DNA from: Flavobacterium okayamense | Lineage (GTDB): Bacteria > Bacteroidota > Bacteroidia > Flavobacteriales > Flavobacteriaceae | Direction: 5' to 3' | DNA length: 64,000 nucleotides | Assembly (NCBI RefSeq): GCF_019702945.1 | Contig: NZ_AP024749.1 | Location: 1,302,001 to 1,366,000 of the forward strand | Part shown: in pieces, positions 47,056-56,265 of the stretch | Layout of the letters: the number at the start of each line of letters is the position of its first letter | Position numbering within the stretch: position 1 is the stretch's first letter | The notes under the pieces: model-generated | Databases searched by the model: none | Seen by the model: the letters and a program-made list of their open reading frames with translations, nothing else | Told to the model about the DNA's origin: nothing | Made by a program: the position numbers and the translations under genes

Positions 47056-47642
47056 TAATAATATAATTTATGATCAATAATATCTACAATTTTGTTTTTT
47101 TTCATTTTAGACAATTCTCGAATTACTGTTTCAACTCTCAACCCTGTAAAATTTGCGATTTCTTGTCGAGTATAAGGGACAAGTTTCTTTTCAATAGAAT
47201 TTTCATCTTTCTTAGATTCTAAAAAGCAAATGATTCTATGCTCGGGTGATTGATTAATAATGTCGCGAGATGTTTTTGCTTTGGCTAAATTTCTTTGCGC
47301 CATCAAATTCAAAAACTTTTTTTGATACGAAGGATATTCTTCTAAAATTTTTAAAAATTTATCTTTAGATAGCTTAATAATTTTTGAAGATGTACATGTT
47401 TGGGCTGTCGATGGATAGAAGTCATCAACAAAAAGAGGAGGCTCTCCAAAGCTTTGGCCATCAAAAAAAACACCTTGTGTAAATTCTTTCCCTTCTTCAT
47501 TCAAATTAAACATTTTTACACTACCTTCTATTAATTGATAATAAAAATTGGCATGCTCCCCAGCTTCAAATATAATTTCATTTTTTTCATATTCTTTAGC
47601 TATTGCGCCCCAAGTAAAAAGCAAATCGATGTCTAAAAACAT
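47055..47642 (-). CDS. Crp/Fnr-family regulator of the denitrification regulon
   Basis: 195 aa. An N-terminal cNMP-like beta-roll (IIFEAGEHANFYYQLIEGSVKMF) and a C-terminal HTH with YTRQEIANFTGLRVETVIREL. The recognition helix has Glu and Arg at the Fnr-like spacing (VETVIRE), which fits TGAT half-sites. Only two cysteines are present and none in an N-terminal cluster, so it is not an Fe-S Fnr; a heme or NO-sensing DNR/NNR-type role is inferred. Its own promoter has a box. Confidence 0.9.
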   Translation of the reverse strand: MFLDIDLLFTWGAIAKEYEKNEIIFEAGEHANFYYQLIEGSVKMFNLNEEGKEFTQGVFFDGQSFGEPPLFVDDFYPSTAQTCTSSKIIKLSKDKFLKILEEYPSYQKKFLNLMAQRNLAKAKTSRDIINQSPEHRIICFLESKKDENSIEKKLVPYTRQEIANFTGLRVETVIRELSKMKKNKIVDIIDHKLYY

Positions 47643-47658
47643 ATCTTTAAATCTTAAA

Positions 47659-47732
47659 CAAAATTATTTTTATAAAAATATAAAAAATATGACTACAATC
47701 ATATTCAATCAATTTAAGCTATTGTAAATTTA
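47659..47732. promoter_or_regulatory. Crp/Fnr box between the regulator gene and the copper-import set
   Basis: ATGACTACAATCAT (core 47690-47701, one mismatch) is centred 33 bp from a perfect minus-strand TAATTTTG (47659-47666) for the regulator. It is also 33 bp from TAAATTTA (47725-47732) for the plus-strand gene at 47737. The latter gene would then have almost no leader. Confidence 0.72.
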
Positions 47733-47736
47733 CACC

Positions 47737-48090
47737 ATGAAAAGTTTTGTATTCATAATTGCTTTTTTATTCTTGGTAAGACCACTTATTCCAGTGATTG
47801 ACTATGTAGTTAATTATGAATATATATCAACTAAATTATGTGAAAATAAAGATAAACCAGAGTTAAATTGTAACGGTAAATGTCATGTAGCTAAAAAAAT
47901 TAGTGAAAGTACAAATTCTGATAATACAAATAAATTAAAATCTAATTCTGAAGTTGAAATATTATTTTTTCAGACAGATAATTTTGATTTTAGAAAGTTT
48001 ATTTTTCATACTAAATCTATTACAAAATTTCACTACGAAAACCTATACTTTCACATGAGTAGTAGTGATTATTTTCATCCTCCTTGTTAA
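47737..48090 (+). CDS. Small exported Cys/His protein, probably copper-related
   Basis: 117 aa with an N-terminal hydrophobic segment (FVFIIAFLFLVRPLIPVI). Cys35, then CNGKCH at 45-50 and a C-terminal HMSSSDYFHPPC, give likely metal ligands. The pattern LCENKDKPELNCNGKC recurs, as far as I recall, in Bacteroidota proteins next to TonB receptors. It starts a same-strand set with the Met/His-rich lipoprotein and the NosA-like receptor. No named family is assigned. Confidence 0.65.
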   Translation: MKSFVFIIAFLFLVRPLIPVIDYVVNYEYISTKLCENKDKPELNCNGKCHVAKKISESTNSDNTNKLKSNSEVEILFFQTDNFDFRKFIFHTKSITKFHYENLYFHMSSSDYFHPPC

Positions 48091-48150
48091 TTCGATTAAT
48101 TTCAATTTTATACAACTAATAAATTAAATCGAATAATCAAAATTTTAAAA

Positions 48151-49005
48151 ATGAAAAATATATTAAAATTGCTCTTATTAGGGCTAGGAATTCTTATGTC
48201 TTTAACATTGGGTTCATGTTCAAACGATGATAATGAAACAACTATTAACGAGTTAGACAGTCTTGTTAAATTTAAAGAGATTGTTAATAATAATCATACC
48301 ATTGAATTATTTTCTGTCAAAGGAACTTTAGAACAAGGATATAATGAAATTAATTTAAGAATTAAAAACAATACTTCAAACGAATATTTTAAAAATGCTG
48401 AAATTTCTTGGACACCAATTATGCACATGACTTCAATGTCACACTCTTGTCCATTTTCTTCAGTAAATAAAATTACTAATGAAGGGACATTGTATAAGGG
48501 TTATATAATGTTTCAAATGGCTCAAAATGATACGGAATATTGGGATTTAAAAATAGATTATACTATTGATGAAATTGATTATTCGGTAACATCTGTTATA
48601 GATGTGCCTGCTTCAGAAAAGCGAGTTGTAAATACTTTCATGGGAACTGATGGAACAAAATATCTTTTAGCTTTGATTGAACCATCCAATCCTAAAGTTG
48701 CAATTAACGACATCAAAATTGGAGTATGGAAAATGCAAAATATGATGACTTTCCCTATAGTTGATGGTTACACGGTTAAAATTGATCCAAGAATGCCTAG
48801 TATGGGTAATCATAGTTCTCCTAATAATGTTAATGCAACGCAAATGAACTCAAATTCATTTTATGATGGTAAATTATCATTAACTATGACAGGTTATTGG
48901 AAAATTAATTTACAACTAGCTAATACAAATGGAGATATTTTAAAAGGAGAAGAAATTTCTGATACCGTAGAATCGAGCAGTATCTTTTTTGAAATTGAAT
49001 TTTAA
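48151..49005 (+). CDS. Met/His-rich lipoprotein with YtkA/FixH-like repeats
   Basis: 284 aa. The lipobox is TLGSCSNDD. Two similar beta domains of about 110 residues each contain copper-ligand-like clusters: PIMHMTSMSHSCPF in the first and DPRMPSMGNHSSPNNV in the second. This resembles YtkA/FixH-like domains. A copper-binding surface role is inferred from composition and the neighbouring NosA-like receptor. Confidence 0.65.
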   Translation: MKNILKLLLLGLGILMSLTLGSCSNDDNETTINELDSLVKFKEIVNNNHTIELFSVKGTLEQGYNEINLRIKNNTSNEYFKNAEISWTPIMHMTSMSHSCPFSSVNKITNEGTLYKGYIMFQMAQNDTEYWDLKIDYTIDEIDYSVTSVIDVPASEKRVVNTFMGTDGTKYLLALIEPSNPKVAINDIKIGVWKMQNMMTFPIVDGYTVKIDPRMPSMGNHSSPNNVNATQMNSNSFYDGKLSLTMTGYWKINLQLANTNGDILKGEEISDTVESSSIFFEIEF

Positions 49006-49013
49006 ATTATCTT

Positions 49014-49047
49014 AAAAAGGTCGTTATGAAAAAAAAACGACCTTTTT
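49014..49047 (+). terminator. Rho-independent terminator
   Basis: The 12-bp stem AAAAAGGTCGTT/AACGACCTTTTT with a 10-nt loop after the Met/His-rich lipoprotein gene. Confidence 0.88.
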
Positions 49048-49060
49048 AAAACTTACATGA

Positions 49061-49079
49061 GTTGAATTTTGCATTCAAC
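49061..49079. promoter_or_regulatory. Inverted repeat upstream of the copper receptor gene
   Basis: GTTGAAT-TTTGC-ATTCAAC, a 7-bp inverted repeat 30 bp before the receptor start. It could be an operator for a metal regulator; no regulator gene is adjacent. Confidence 0.4.
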
Positions 49080-49108
49080 AAAAATCCTGTATACTTAATA
49101 GAAACCAA

Positions 49109-51097
49109 ATGAAAAATAATATTGTCATAATACTATTAGTATTTTGTTTTGGAAATTTATTAGCTCAAGAACAAGATTCTATTATAAAAAAAGAATTAAA
49201 GGAAGTAATTTTAATAGGCACAAAATCTCAATTACACGAAAAAGAATCTAAAACATTAGCTACAGTTGATGAGTTTTTACAAAAAGCATCTAAAGTAGAT
49301 TTAATTAAAAGAGGAGCTTACGCCTGGGAGCCAATTATAAATGGAATGGCTACAGAACGAACTGTAATTACAATAGATGGAATGCGAATCTTTGGTGCTT
49401 GTACAGATAAAATGGACCCAGTTACGTCTTATGTTGAAATTTCAAATTTATCAGAAGCTACCATTTCTTCTGGTCAACAAGGTAGTTGTCATGGAAATAC
49501 TATTGGAGGTACTTTGAATTTAAAAAGAAACCAGCAAAATTCTGCTAACAAAGGTTGGAATTTTGGAATAAATTCAGGATACGAAACAAATAATAAGCAA
49601 AAAATAGCAGGTTCTTCAATAAATTATGCGGATAGTTTGTTTTATGTAGATACTGATGTTATGTTTCGAGATGCTGAAAATTTTAAAGCAGGAAATGATA
49701 AAGAAATTCAGTTTTCCCAATTCAGAAAACTTAACCTTTCCACTACATCTGGTTTTCAATTAACATCAAATAAAAATTTTGAAGCTTCTATTATTTATGA
49801 TAAAGCAACAGACGTTGGTTACCCAGCATTACCTATGGATGTTTCGTTGGCGGAAGCTTTGATTACTTCAGTAAAATTTAATTACAAATCAAGTTTTGAA
49901 TCAATCGATAACTGGGAAACAAAATTATATTTCAATACCATTACACACATTATGGACGATACAAAACGTCCAAATGTTCCAATACATATGGATATGCCAG
50001 GTTGGAGTGATACTTATGGTTTTTACTCAAAAATTAATGGAAAATTAAATGAACATCATTTTTTGGCTAATATAAACGGATTTTATAATCGTTCACTAGC
50101 TGAAATGACGATGTATCCTTCTGATCCAAGCGAAAACTTAATGTTCATGTATACTTGGCCTGATGTTCGTACGTTGTATTCTGGAATTTATTTTGAAGAT
50201 AACGTGTCATTAAATTGCCACTCTGGTTTAAAAATTACTACTACTTTAGGAATGCATAATAATAAAGTTGCGAGTAATTTTGGATTAGAAAGTTTGCAAA
50301 TATTTTATCCAGAATTGGGATCTATTAAAAACCGATTTTTAAAAAGTTTCTCCGCAACTTATTCATCAGATAAAAACGGATTTCAATATGGCCTTGGAAT
50401 TGGATATGGAGAAAGAGCACCATCAGTTTCTGAAGGTTACGGATTTTATTTATTTAATAGCTTTGATAATTTTGATTATATCGGAAATCCTAATTTAAAT
50501 AATGAACAATCGCTTGAGGCAAATGCGAATTTGGGCTTAAAAAAAGATAAATGGAAAGTGCAGTTTACTACATCATACTTTCATATATCAAATTATATCA
50601 TAGGAATTCCAGACGAAACAATTGCTCCTATGACAATTGGAGCTAATGGAATTAAAATTTATACAGCTTTAGATTATGCAACAATTTGGTCTAATGATGT
50701 ATCTGTAAATTATAAATTCCACGCTAATTGGAGCTGGGATGGAAAATTTGGATACAATTTAGGAAAAGATAATAAAAATGATGGCTTACCATTTATGAGC
50801 CCAATGCGATATTTATCTAGCATACGTTTTAATCAAAGAAAATTAAATGCTGAATTAACAATTAAAGGGAATACTACTCAGACTGAATTTAATTCTTTCT
50901 ATGGCGAAGACAAAACACCTAGTTATGCAATCTTAAATCTTAATTTGGGATATAAATGGAATCTTGAAAAAACCAAGATATTGTTCAATTGTGGAGTAGA
51001 AAATGTATTAGATGCTACCTATTCAACTTATACTGATTGGAATAATTTACCACGAATGGGAAGAAATGTATTTTTGAATGTATTATTTAAAATATAA
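49109..51097 (+). CDS. NosA/OprC-like TonB-dependent copper receptor
   Basis: 662 aa with signal peptide (VIILLVFCFGNLLAQ), a plug domain (TVITIDGMRIFGACTDKMDP, SSGQQGSCHGNTIGGTLNL) and a 22-strand-type barrel. The motif CTDKM (CxxxM) and a later HIM (HxM, in ITHIMDDTK) match the CxxxM-HxM copper site known for OprC, and HMDMPGW adds more Met. It probably imports copper for NirK and NosZ. It differs from most Bacteroidota receptors in lacking a carboxypeptidase-like N-terminal domain. Confidence 0.85.
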   Translation: MKNNIVIILLVFCFGNLLAQEQDSIIKKELKEVILIGTKSQLHEKESKTLATVDEFLQKASKVDLIKRGAYAWEPIINGMATERTVITIDGMRIFGACTDKMDPVTSYVEISNLSEATISSGQQGSCHGNTIGGTLNLKRNQQNSANKGWNFGINSGYETNNKQKIAGSSINYADSLFYVDTDVMFRDAENFKAGNDKEIQFSQFRKLNLSTTSGFQLTSNKNFEASIIYDKATDVGYPALPMDVSLAEALITSVKFNYKSSFESIDNWETKLYFNTITHIMDDTKRPNVPIHMDMPGWSDTYGFYSKINGKLNEHHFLANINGFYNRSLAEMTMYPSDPSENLMFMYTWPDVRTLYSGIYFEDNVSLNCHSGLKITTTLGMHNNKVASNFGLESLQIFYPELGSIKNRFLKSFSATYSSDKNGFQYGLGIGYGERAPSVSEGYGFYLFNSFDNFDYIGNPNLNNEQSLEANANLGLKKDKWKVQFTTSYFHISNYIIGIPDETIAPMTIGANGIKIYTALDYATIWSNDVSVNYKFHANWSWDGKFGYNLGKDNKNDGLPFMSPMRYLSSIRFNQRKLNAELTIKGNTTQTEFNSFYGEDKTPSYAILNLNLGYKWNLEKTKILFNCGVENVLDATYSTYTDWNNLPRMGRNVFLNVLFKI

Positions 51098-51115
51098 TTA
51101 AAAAGGTTTTAGGAA

Positions 51116-51550
51116 TTAATATTTGAGAAAAGTTTCTCCAGATTTAATTCCTAAAGCCAATTCTTCTAAATTAGTGGTTTCAAGCATATTTGATAATGCA
51201 TTTCTGATATCTTTAAATTTATCATGAACAGGGCAAGGATGATCTTCCGAGCAATGAGAAAGTCCAATACCACATCCTTTAAAAACAGCATCGCCATCTA
51301 TCGCACTTACAATTTGAGATAAATAAATGTTTGAAATTCTTTTTTTAGGAATATAAAATCCTCCATTTACTCCTTTAGCCGAATCTATAATTCCTTCTTT
51401 TACAACTAATTGCAAAATTTTTGCAGTAAACGCTTGTGGAGAATCTATTTCTTTTGAAATATCAATAAAACCTACTTTTTTATCTTCTAAAGATTGTTTA
51501 GCAATAAAAATACATGCTTTTATAGCATAATTACAAGATTTTGAAAACAT
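51116..51550 (-). CDS. Rrf2-family regulator with Fe-S cysteines (first of two)
   Basis: 144 aa. The winged helix is typical (MFSKSCNYAIKACIFIAKQS, SPQAFTAKILQLVVKEGII, KGVNGGFYI). Three cysteines in CGIGLSHCSEDHPCPVHDKF probably bind an Fe-S cluster, as in NsrR or IscR. It follows the NorB-like gene by 38 bp and is a paralogue of the protein encoded at 55.8 kb. An NO-sensing role is inferred from context. Confidence 0.88.
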   Translation of the reverse strand: MFSKSCNYAIKACIFIAKQSLEDKKVGFIDISKEIDSPQAFTAKILQLVVKEGIIDSAKGVNGGFYIPKKRISNIYLSQIVSAIDGDAVFKGCGIGLSHCSEDHPCPVHDKFKDIRNALSNMLETTNLEELALGIKSGETFLKY

Positions 51551-51588
51551 AAATTTTATTACTTTTTATCTATTGTTATTTCGTAAAA

Positions 51589-52902
51589 TTAAGAATTTAT
51601 CTTTTTCCAAGATTTAATAAATAGATAAATAACAAAATATCCTAAAGTAAACATTAAAATTGTTCCAAATAGAATAAACAATGTTGTCCAAAAACTGTTC
51701 TCATTCATCATTTCTGAAAAAGTATTATCATCTAATCCAGCTTGCCATAATGCTTTTTTTATTCCCATAGCTACTAAAGAAATTAAAAAGAATAATAATG
51801 TATATTGTACTATCCAGAATATTAAAGAATTAAAATTTAAAACTTTATTGGAAATAAAAGATGGCTTTATAAAATAGAAACAAGCTGCTAAAATTATCAT
51901 AGTGTTAATTCCAATTGTGGTTCCCATTGCGTGAGCAACAGTAATATGTGTTCCGTGTGTATATAAATTTATAGCAGGAATAGATATTAATAAAGCCAAT
52001 CCTAAATTTAGCATAACCCAATAATCTGCTGCCATTAAAAAGCGATACGGGAAAAAATTATAATACGTTGTATTTTCTTTAAGTTGATTATTCCAATTGT
52101 AAAATATTTTGATGAATATTATCCATTCAGTCATGCTCACTGCATAAGCTATATAATGAATTACTTTTTCTGTTGGAAGTAAATAAATATGATGTCCCCA
52201 ATTGAATATTAGATTAAATAAACCTAAAAAATACATCGCAAATGATAGTTTATGGAAAGACGTTTTAGTGTCTTTGCTAATTTTTTCCATTAAGTAAAAA
52301 GCAATACCATATATAATTTGATTAACAGCTCCTACCAAAGCACCGTTTGCTTTCCATTGAATGGTCATATCTGTTATAAAATGAGAACGAAAGTATGAGA
52401 AAATCCATAAATAATTTTCAATGAAAGTAAAGATGAAAAAGAGAATTCCTGTGAGCCACATCCAATAATATACTGGCCATTTTTCTTTAAATCCCATTTG
52501 GTGTAAATAATAAATAAGATATACAATAAATGAAATGAGAATAGGTAATGCCCAAAATGGGTTAAATTCCCAATATTCTCTTCCTCCGAAATCACCTGTT
52601 AAATAACTATAAAAAATACCAAATAAAGCAATTATCCAAAGTGAAAAATGAAGATATTGTAAAAGTGTCCCAAATAGAGTAGTCTTCCTCTTCGCAATAA
52701 TCAAAGTTAGAAAACCAAGACCAGCAGTAATAATACTTAAATAAACGCTGCTTACATGAAGCGGACGAAGTGATAAAAATCCCATGACGCCCGATTTGGG
52801 TTCGGTAATACGATAACTTTCGGAAGCTAAATGACCAAAAAACAAGCCTAAGAGAAGAAGAATTAATGCAATTCGTATTAAATATATTCCGTGATTCTTC
52901 AT
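51589..52902 (-). CDS. Divergent NorB-like heme-copper oxidase subunit I
   Basis: 437 aa, about 12 helices. Conserved with NorB: His49, His237-His238 (NWGHHIYLLP), Glu259 and His324 in YTHGTHITVAHAMG. Lost: the first FeB His and Glu, since residues 181-199 (IQWKANGALVGAVNQIIYG) hold no His or Glu, and the second heme b His, which is Met326. The start overlaps the NorC-like gene by 4 nt. It may be a variant NO reductase or a redox-sensing relative; catalysis cannot be assumed. Confidence 0.8.
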   Translation of the reverse strand: MKNHGIYLIRIALILLLLGLFFGHLASESYRITEPKSGVMGFLSLRPLHVSSVYLSIITAGLGFLTLIIAKRKTTLFGTLLQYLHFSLWIIALFGIFYSYLTGDFGGREYWEFNPFWALPILISFIVYLIYYLHQMGFKEKWPVYYWMWLTGILFFIFTFIENYLWIFSYFRSHFITDMTIQWKANGALVGAVNQIIYGIAFYLMEKISKDTKTSFHKLSFAMYFLGLFNLIFNWGHHIYLLPTEKVIHYIAYAVSMTEWIIFIKIFYNWNNQLKENTTYYNFFPYRFLMAADYWVMLNLGLALLISIPAINLYTHGTHITVAHAMGTTIGINTMIILAACFYFIKPSFISNKVLNFNSLIFWIVQYTLLFFLISLVAMGIKKALWQAGLDDNTFSEMMNENSFWTTLFILFGTILMFTLGYFVIYLFIKSWKKINS

Positions 52903-53363
52903 TTTGTTTCTAAATTAAAAGTTCCAGTAATTTCAGGAGAATATTTTTTAACATCAGCCGTTCCAGAAGTATCTATGTTTTTTAGAAAAGAGATTAGTGC
53001 TTTCATTTCTTTTTCATTTAAATTAAAAGCGGGCATTTGTTTAACACCAGATGTTATTATGCCTTTTATGTATGATTCATTTTTACCTGTCCTAGAAAAC
53101 ACATTAGTTAAATCGGGGCCTAAATATCCACCTAAACCATATAATTGATGACAAGTATGACAATTGTTTTGTTGCCAAACTAATCGACCTTTATTACTTA
53201 GTTCAATATCTTGATTATTCGTATGATTGTTAGAAAATAAAGGCAATAAATAAATTGATAGACTATATAAGATGAAACTTAGGATTAAGCCTATAAAGAC
53301 ATATTTAGGATAGTTAAAAATATTTAATATTGAACTTAATTTATTTTTTAGTAGTTGTTTCAT
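52899..53363 (-). CDS. NorC-like membrane cytochrome c
   Basis: 154 aa. A membrane anchor (VFIGLILSFILYSLSIYLL), then a monoheme domain with CHTCHQLYGLGGYLGPDL and GVKQMPAFNL (axial Met). It is the partner of the divergent NorB-like subunit and overlaps both neighbours: 4 nt with that gene and 23 nt with nadB. Confidence 0.9.
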   Translation of the reverse strand: MKQLLKNKLSSILNIFNYPKYVFIGLILSFILYSLSIYLLPLFSNNHTNNQDIELSNKGRLVWQQNNCHTCHQLYGLGGYLGPDLTNVFSRTGKNESYIKGIITSGVKQMPAFNLNEKEMKALISFLKNIDTSGTADVKKYSPEITGTFNLETK

Positions 53364-54837
53364 TCATTTTATCCTTTAAAATAATTAATGCTGTTTGAAT
53401 TAAATTATAGGTTTCACATAAGTATGGATGGAAATTATAATCTTTAAATTTTTTTAAAAATCTATTTTCAATTTCGATTATTGATTGATATTTACTTTCA
53501 AGATTTTCAGTTGTTCTAAAGATTGTATCATACGTCATAAACTTTTGAATTAGATTTCTAAACTCTAATATATCTTCATGACGAATGTACTTATTAACTA
53601 TTTTAATATTGTTAGTTGTTTTTATTCTTGTTTTGTGAATGTTATTTGTTAAATAATTTGCCAAACTATGGGAATAAACCATTGCTTCTAATAATGAATT
53701 CGATGCCAATCTGTTTGAGCCATGAAGTCCAGTATGCGAACATTCTCCAATGGCAAACAATTGTTTAACTGATGTTTTTCCATTACTATCTACATCAATT
53801 CCTCCGCATTGATAATGTGCTGCTGGAGCAATTGGTATTAAATCTTTAGAAATATTAATCCCATTTTCAAGGCAATAATTATAAACCTTTGGAAACTTCA
53901 TTTTAAAAGTTTGTATTGGTAAATGCCTTACATCGAGCCAAACGTGATTTGAATGTTCCTTTTTCATTTGATCAGAAATGGCTTTCGAAACAACATCTCG
54001 TGTGGCTAATTCACCATCAGGATGGTATTGAGATACAAAACGTTCCATTTTATTATTCAAAATATGAGCTCCAAATCCTCGAATTGCTTCAGTGATTAAA
54101 AAAGCCTGACTTTTATTTGGTTCGTATAGAGCTGTAGGATGAAATTGAATATATTTCATATTAACTAATTTAGCTCCTGCTCTAAATGCCATAGCGACTC
54201 CATCACCTGTAGAAACAAAGGGATTGGAAGTTACACCAAATACTTGTCCCGAACCTCCTGTTGCTAAAACTACTGCTTTTGTATAAATTGTTGTAGGTTC
54301 ATTTTTATCATCAAAGCCTACAACTCCAATGCAAGTATTGTTTTTAATTAATAAATCTGTTGCAAAAAAAGAAGTCTTAATTGATATATTAGGAAGATTT
54401 TTTATTAATGGAACTAATTTGGTTTCGATTTCATATCCTGTTTTATCTTTATAATGGACAATGCGGTTTTGAGAATGACCGCCCTCTAATCCCAAATCTA
54501 ATTCACCACTTTGATTTTTATCTAATTCAATTCCCCATGAAAGTAATTCTTTTAATCTATCAGGAGCTTGTTTAACCACACTATTAACCACATCAACATC
54601 GCAAAATCCTTTTCCAGCTTTTAGAGTGTCTTCAATATGTTTTTCATAACTATCCTTAATAAAATTATGTACTACAGCAATTCCGCCTTGAGCATAAAAG
54701 GTATTACATTTATCAATTGATGTTTTAGTAAGTAAAGTAATTTTAATTTTAGGATTTATTTCATTTGTATATTTTGCTAATGATAAACCTGCTAGTCCGG
54801 TTCCTAAAATAAGTATATCGGTTTTTAAAATTTGCAT
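53341..54837 (-). CDS. nadB: L-aspartate oxidase
   Basis: 498 aa. FAD-binding ILGTGLAGLSLAKY, FYAQGGIAVVH, GLEGGHSQNRIVHYKDKTG and HPTALYEPN place it with NadB; APAAHYQCGGIDVD is the succinate-dehydrogenase-like active-site region. It oxidises aspartate to iminoaspartate, using fumarate as acceptor when O2 is absent. It lies 7 bp after nadA. The overlap with the NorC-like gene is unusual. Confidence 0.93.
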   Translation of the reverse strand: MQILKTDILILGTGLAGLSLAKYTNEINPKIKITLLTKTSIDKCNTFYAQGGIAVVHNFIKDSYEKHIEDTLKAGKGFCDVDVVNSVVKQAPDRLKELLSWGIELDKNQSGELDLGLEGGHSQNRIVHYKDKTGYEIETKLVPLIKNLPNISIKTSFFATDLLIKNNTCIGVVGFDDKNEPTTIYTKAVVLATGGSGQVFGVTSNPFVSTGDGVAMAFRAGAKLVNMKYIQFHPTALYEPNKSQAFLITEAIRGFGAHILNNKMERFVSQYHPDGELATRDVVSKAISDQMKKEHSNHVWLDVRHLPIQTFKMKFPKVYNYCLENGINISKDLIPIAPAAHYQCGGIDVDSNGKTSVKQLFAIGECSHTGLHGSNRLASNSLLEAMVYSHSLANYLTNNIHKTRIKTTNNIKIVNKYIRHEDILEFRNLIQKFMTYDTIFRTTENLESKYQSIIEIENRFLKKFKDYNFHPYLCETYNLIQTALIILKDKMNETTTKK

Positions 54838-54844
54838 TCTTATT

Positions 54845-55780
54845 TTATTTTAAATCCAACATTTTATAAATTGGTATTCTTGCTTTTTCAATTATTTCAT
54901 TATTTAGTTTTACTTCTGGACTTTCATCTTGTAAACATTGATAGAGTTTTTCTAAGGTGTTGACTTTCATAAACGCACATTCGCTGCACGCACAAGTATT
55001 GTCTTCTTTTGAAGGCGCTGGAATTAATGTTTTGGTTGGATTATCCAATTGCATTTGGTGTAAAATTCCCGCCTCTGTGGCTACGATAAAAGTGTCTTTT
55101 GGACTGTTTTTTACATGATTCAACATGCCTGAAGTCGAACCTATGTAGTGTGCTACTTTCAAAATATGCGTTTCCGATTCAGGATGAGCAATAATGGTAG
55201 CGGTTGGATGTTTTTTATATAAATCGATTAATTTTTCTAATGAAAATGCTTCGTGAACAATGCAAGAGCCTTCCCATAAAACCATATCTCTTCCCGTTTC
55301 AGCAATTAAATATTTGCCTAAATTTTTATCAGGAGCAAAAACAATGGGCTGATCTTCTGGAATAGATGAAATTACTTTTTTTGCATTGGAAGAAGTACAA
55401 ACAATATCGGTTAAGGTTTTAACTTCTGCTGTGCAATTGATGTAAGTAACAACGGTATGATTCGAATATTTTTCTAAGAAAGCTTTGAATTCATCTGGTG
55501 GACAACCATCGGCAAGGGAACAACCTGCTTTTACATCGGGAACGATTACTTTTTTATTTGGATTGACAATTTTAGCGGTTTCTGCCATGAAATAAACGCC
55601 AGCAAAAATGATGATATCAGCATCAACTTGCGATGCTTTTCTCGATAATTCTAAACTATCACCCACAAAATCAGCAATTTCTTGAATGGCTTCTTCTTGA
55701 TAATAATGCGCCAGAATTACCGCATTTTTTCTTTTCTTCAATTCAAGAATTTTCTCTTTTAAATCCGAAGTCGTTTTCAT
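54845..55780 (-). CDS. nadA: Quinolinate synthase
   Basis: 311 aa. Cysteines for the 4Fe-4S cluster are visible in DVKAGCSLADGCPP, VTYINCTAEVKT and NTCACSECAFM. It condenses iminoaspartate with dihydroxyacetone phosphate to quinolinate in NAD synthesis. The cluster is oxygen- and NO-sensitive, which fits the neighbouring Rrf2 gene. Confidence 0.94.
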   Translation of the reverse strand: MKTTSDLKEKILELKKRKNAVILAHYYQEEAIQEIADFVGDSLELSRKASQVDADIIIFAGVYFMAETAKIVNPNKKVIVPDVKAGCSLADGCPPDEFKAFLEKYSNHTVVTYINCTAEVKTLTDIVCTSSNAKKVISSIPEDQPIVFAPDKNLGKYLIAETGRDMVLWEGSCIVHEAFSLEKLIDLYKKHPTATIIAHPESETHILKVAHYIGSTSGMLNHVKNSPKDTFIVATEAGILHQMQLDNPTKTLIPAPSKEDNTCACSECAFMKVNTLEKLYQCLQDESPEVKLNNEIIEKARIPIYKMLDLK

Positions 55781-55816
55781 TAGAGGACGTTTTTATCTTT
55801 TATTTAATTAAATTTT

Positions 55817-56251
55817 TTAAAGCTTAAGGAAAGTATCTCCCGTATTGAATTCACTAATCAAATCCAAAAGAGAGGTTTCTTTCAGCGTTTTCTTTAAATT
55901 TTCACGCAATGGCTTGTACTTATGATGAAAAGGACAAGGTTGTTTGTCGGAACAATCATGAAGTCCTAAACTGCATCGGTCAAATAAGTCATTTCCGTCG
56001 ATAGCTTTTACGAGCTGTTCTAATTTAATGTGTTTCAATTGTACCTTATCTATTTCAAATCCTCCGCCATTTCCTTTAATCGATTTTATGATGTCGACTC
56101 TTACTAAACGTTGTAAAATTTTGGCAGTAAAAGGCTCTGGCGATTCAATTTTTCTGGCAATGTCTCGAATACCGCAACGCTTGCCAGCAAACGATTCTGA
56201 GGCAATGTAAATAGTAGCTCGTATGGCATATTCACAAGTTTTTGAAAACAT
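55817..56251 (-). CDS. Rrf2-family regulator with Fe-S cysteines (second of two)
   Basis: 144 aa from the ATG at 56251 (MFSKTCEYAIRATIYIASES); an upstream ATG at 56278 lies before the -7 box and would not be transcribed from it. Winged helix as in its paralogue, with CSLGLHDCSDKQPCPFHHKY as the cluster site. It precedes nadA by 36 bp. The Crp/Fnr box in front puts it under the denitrification regulator. Confidence 0.88.
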   Translation of the reverse strand: MFSKTCEYAIRATIYIASESFAGKRCGIRDIARKIESPEPFTAKILQRLVRVDIIKSIKGNGGGFEIDKVQLKHIKLEQLVKAIDGNDLFDRCSLGLHDCSDKQPCPFHHKYKPLRENLKKTLKETSLLDLISEFNTGDTFLKL

Positions 56252-56265
56252 AGTTAAAATTTGCA

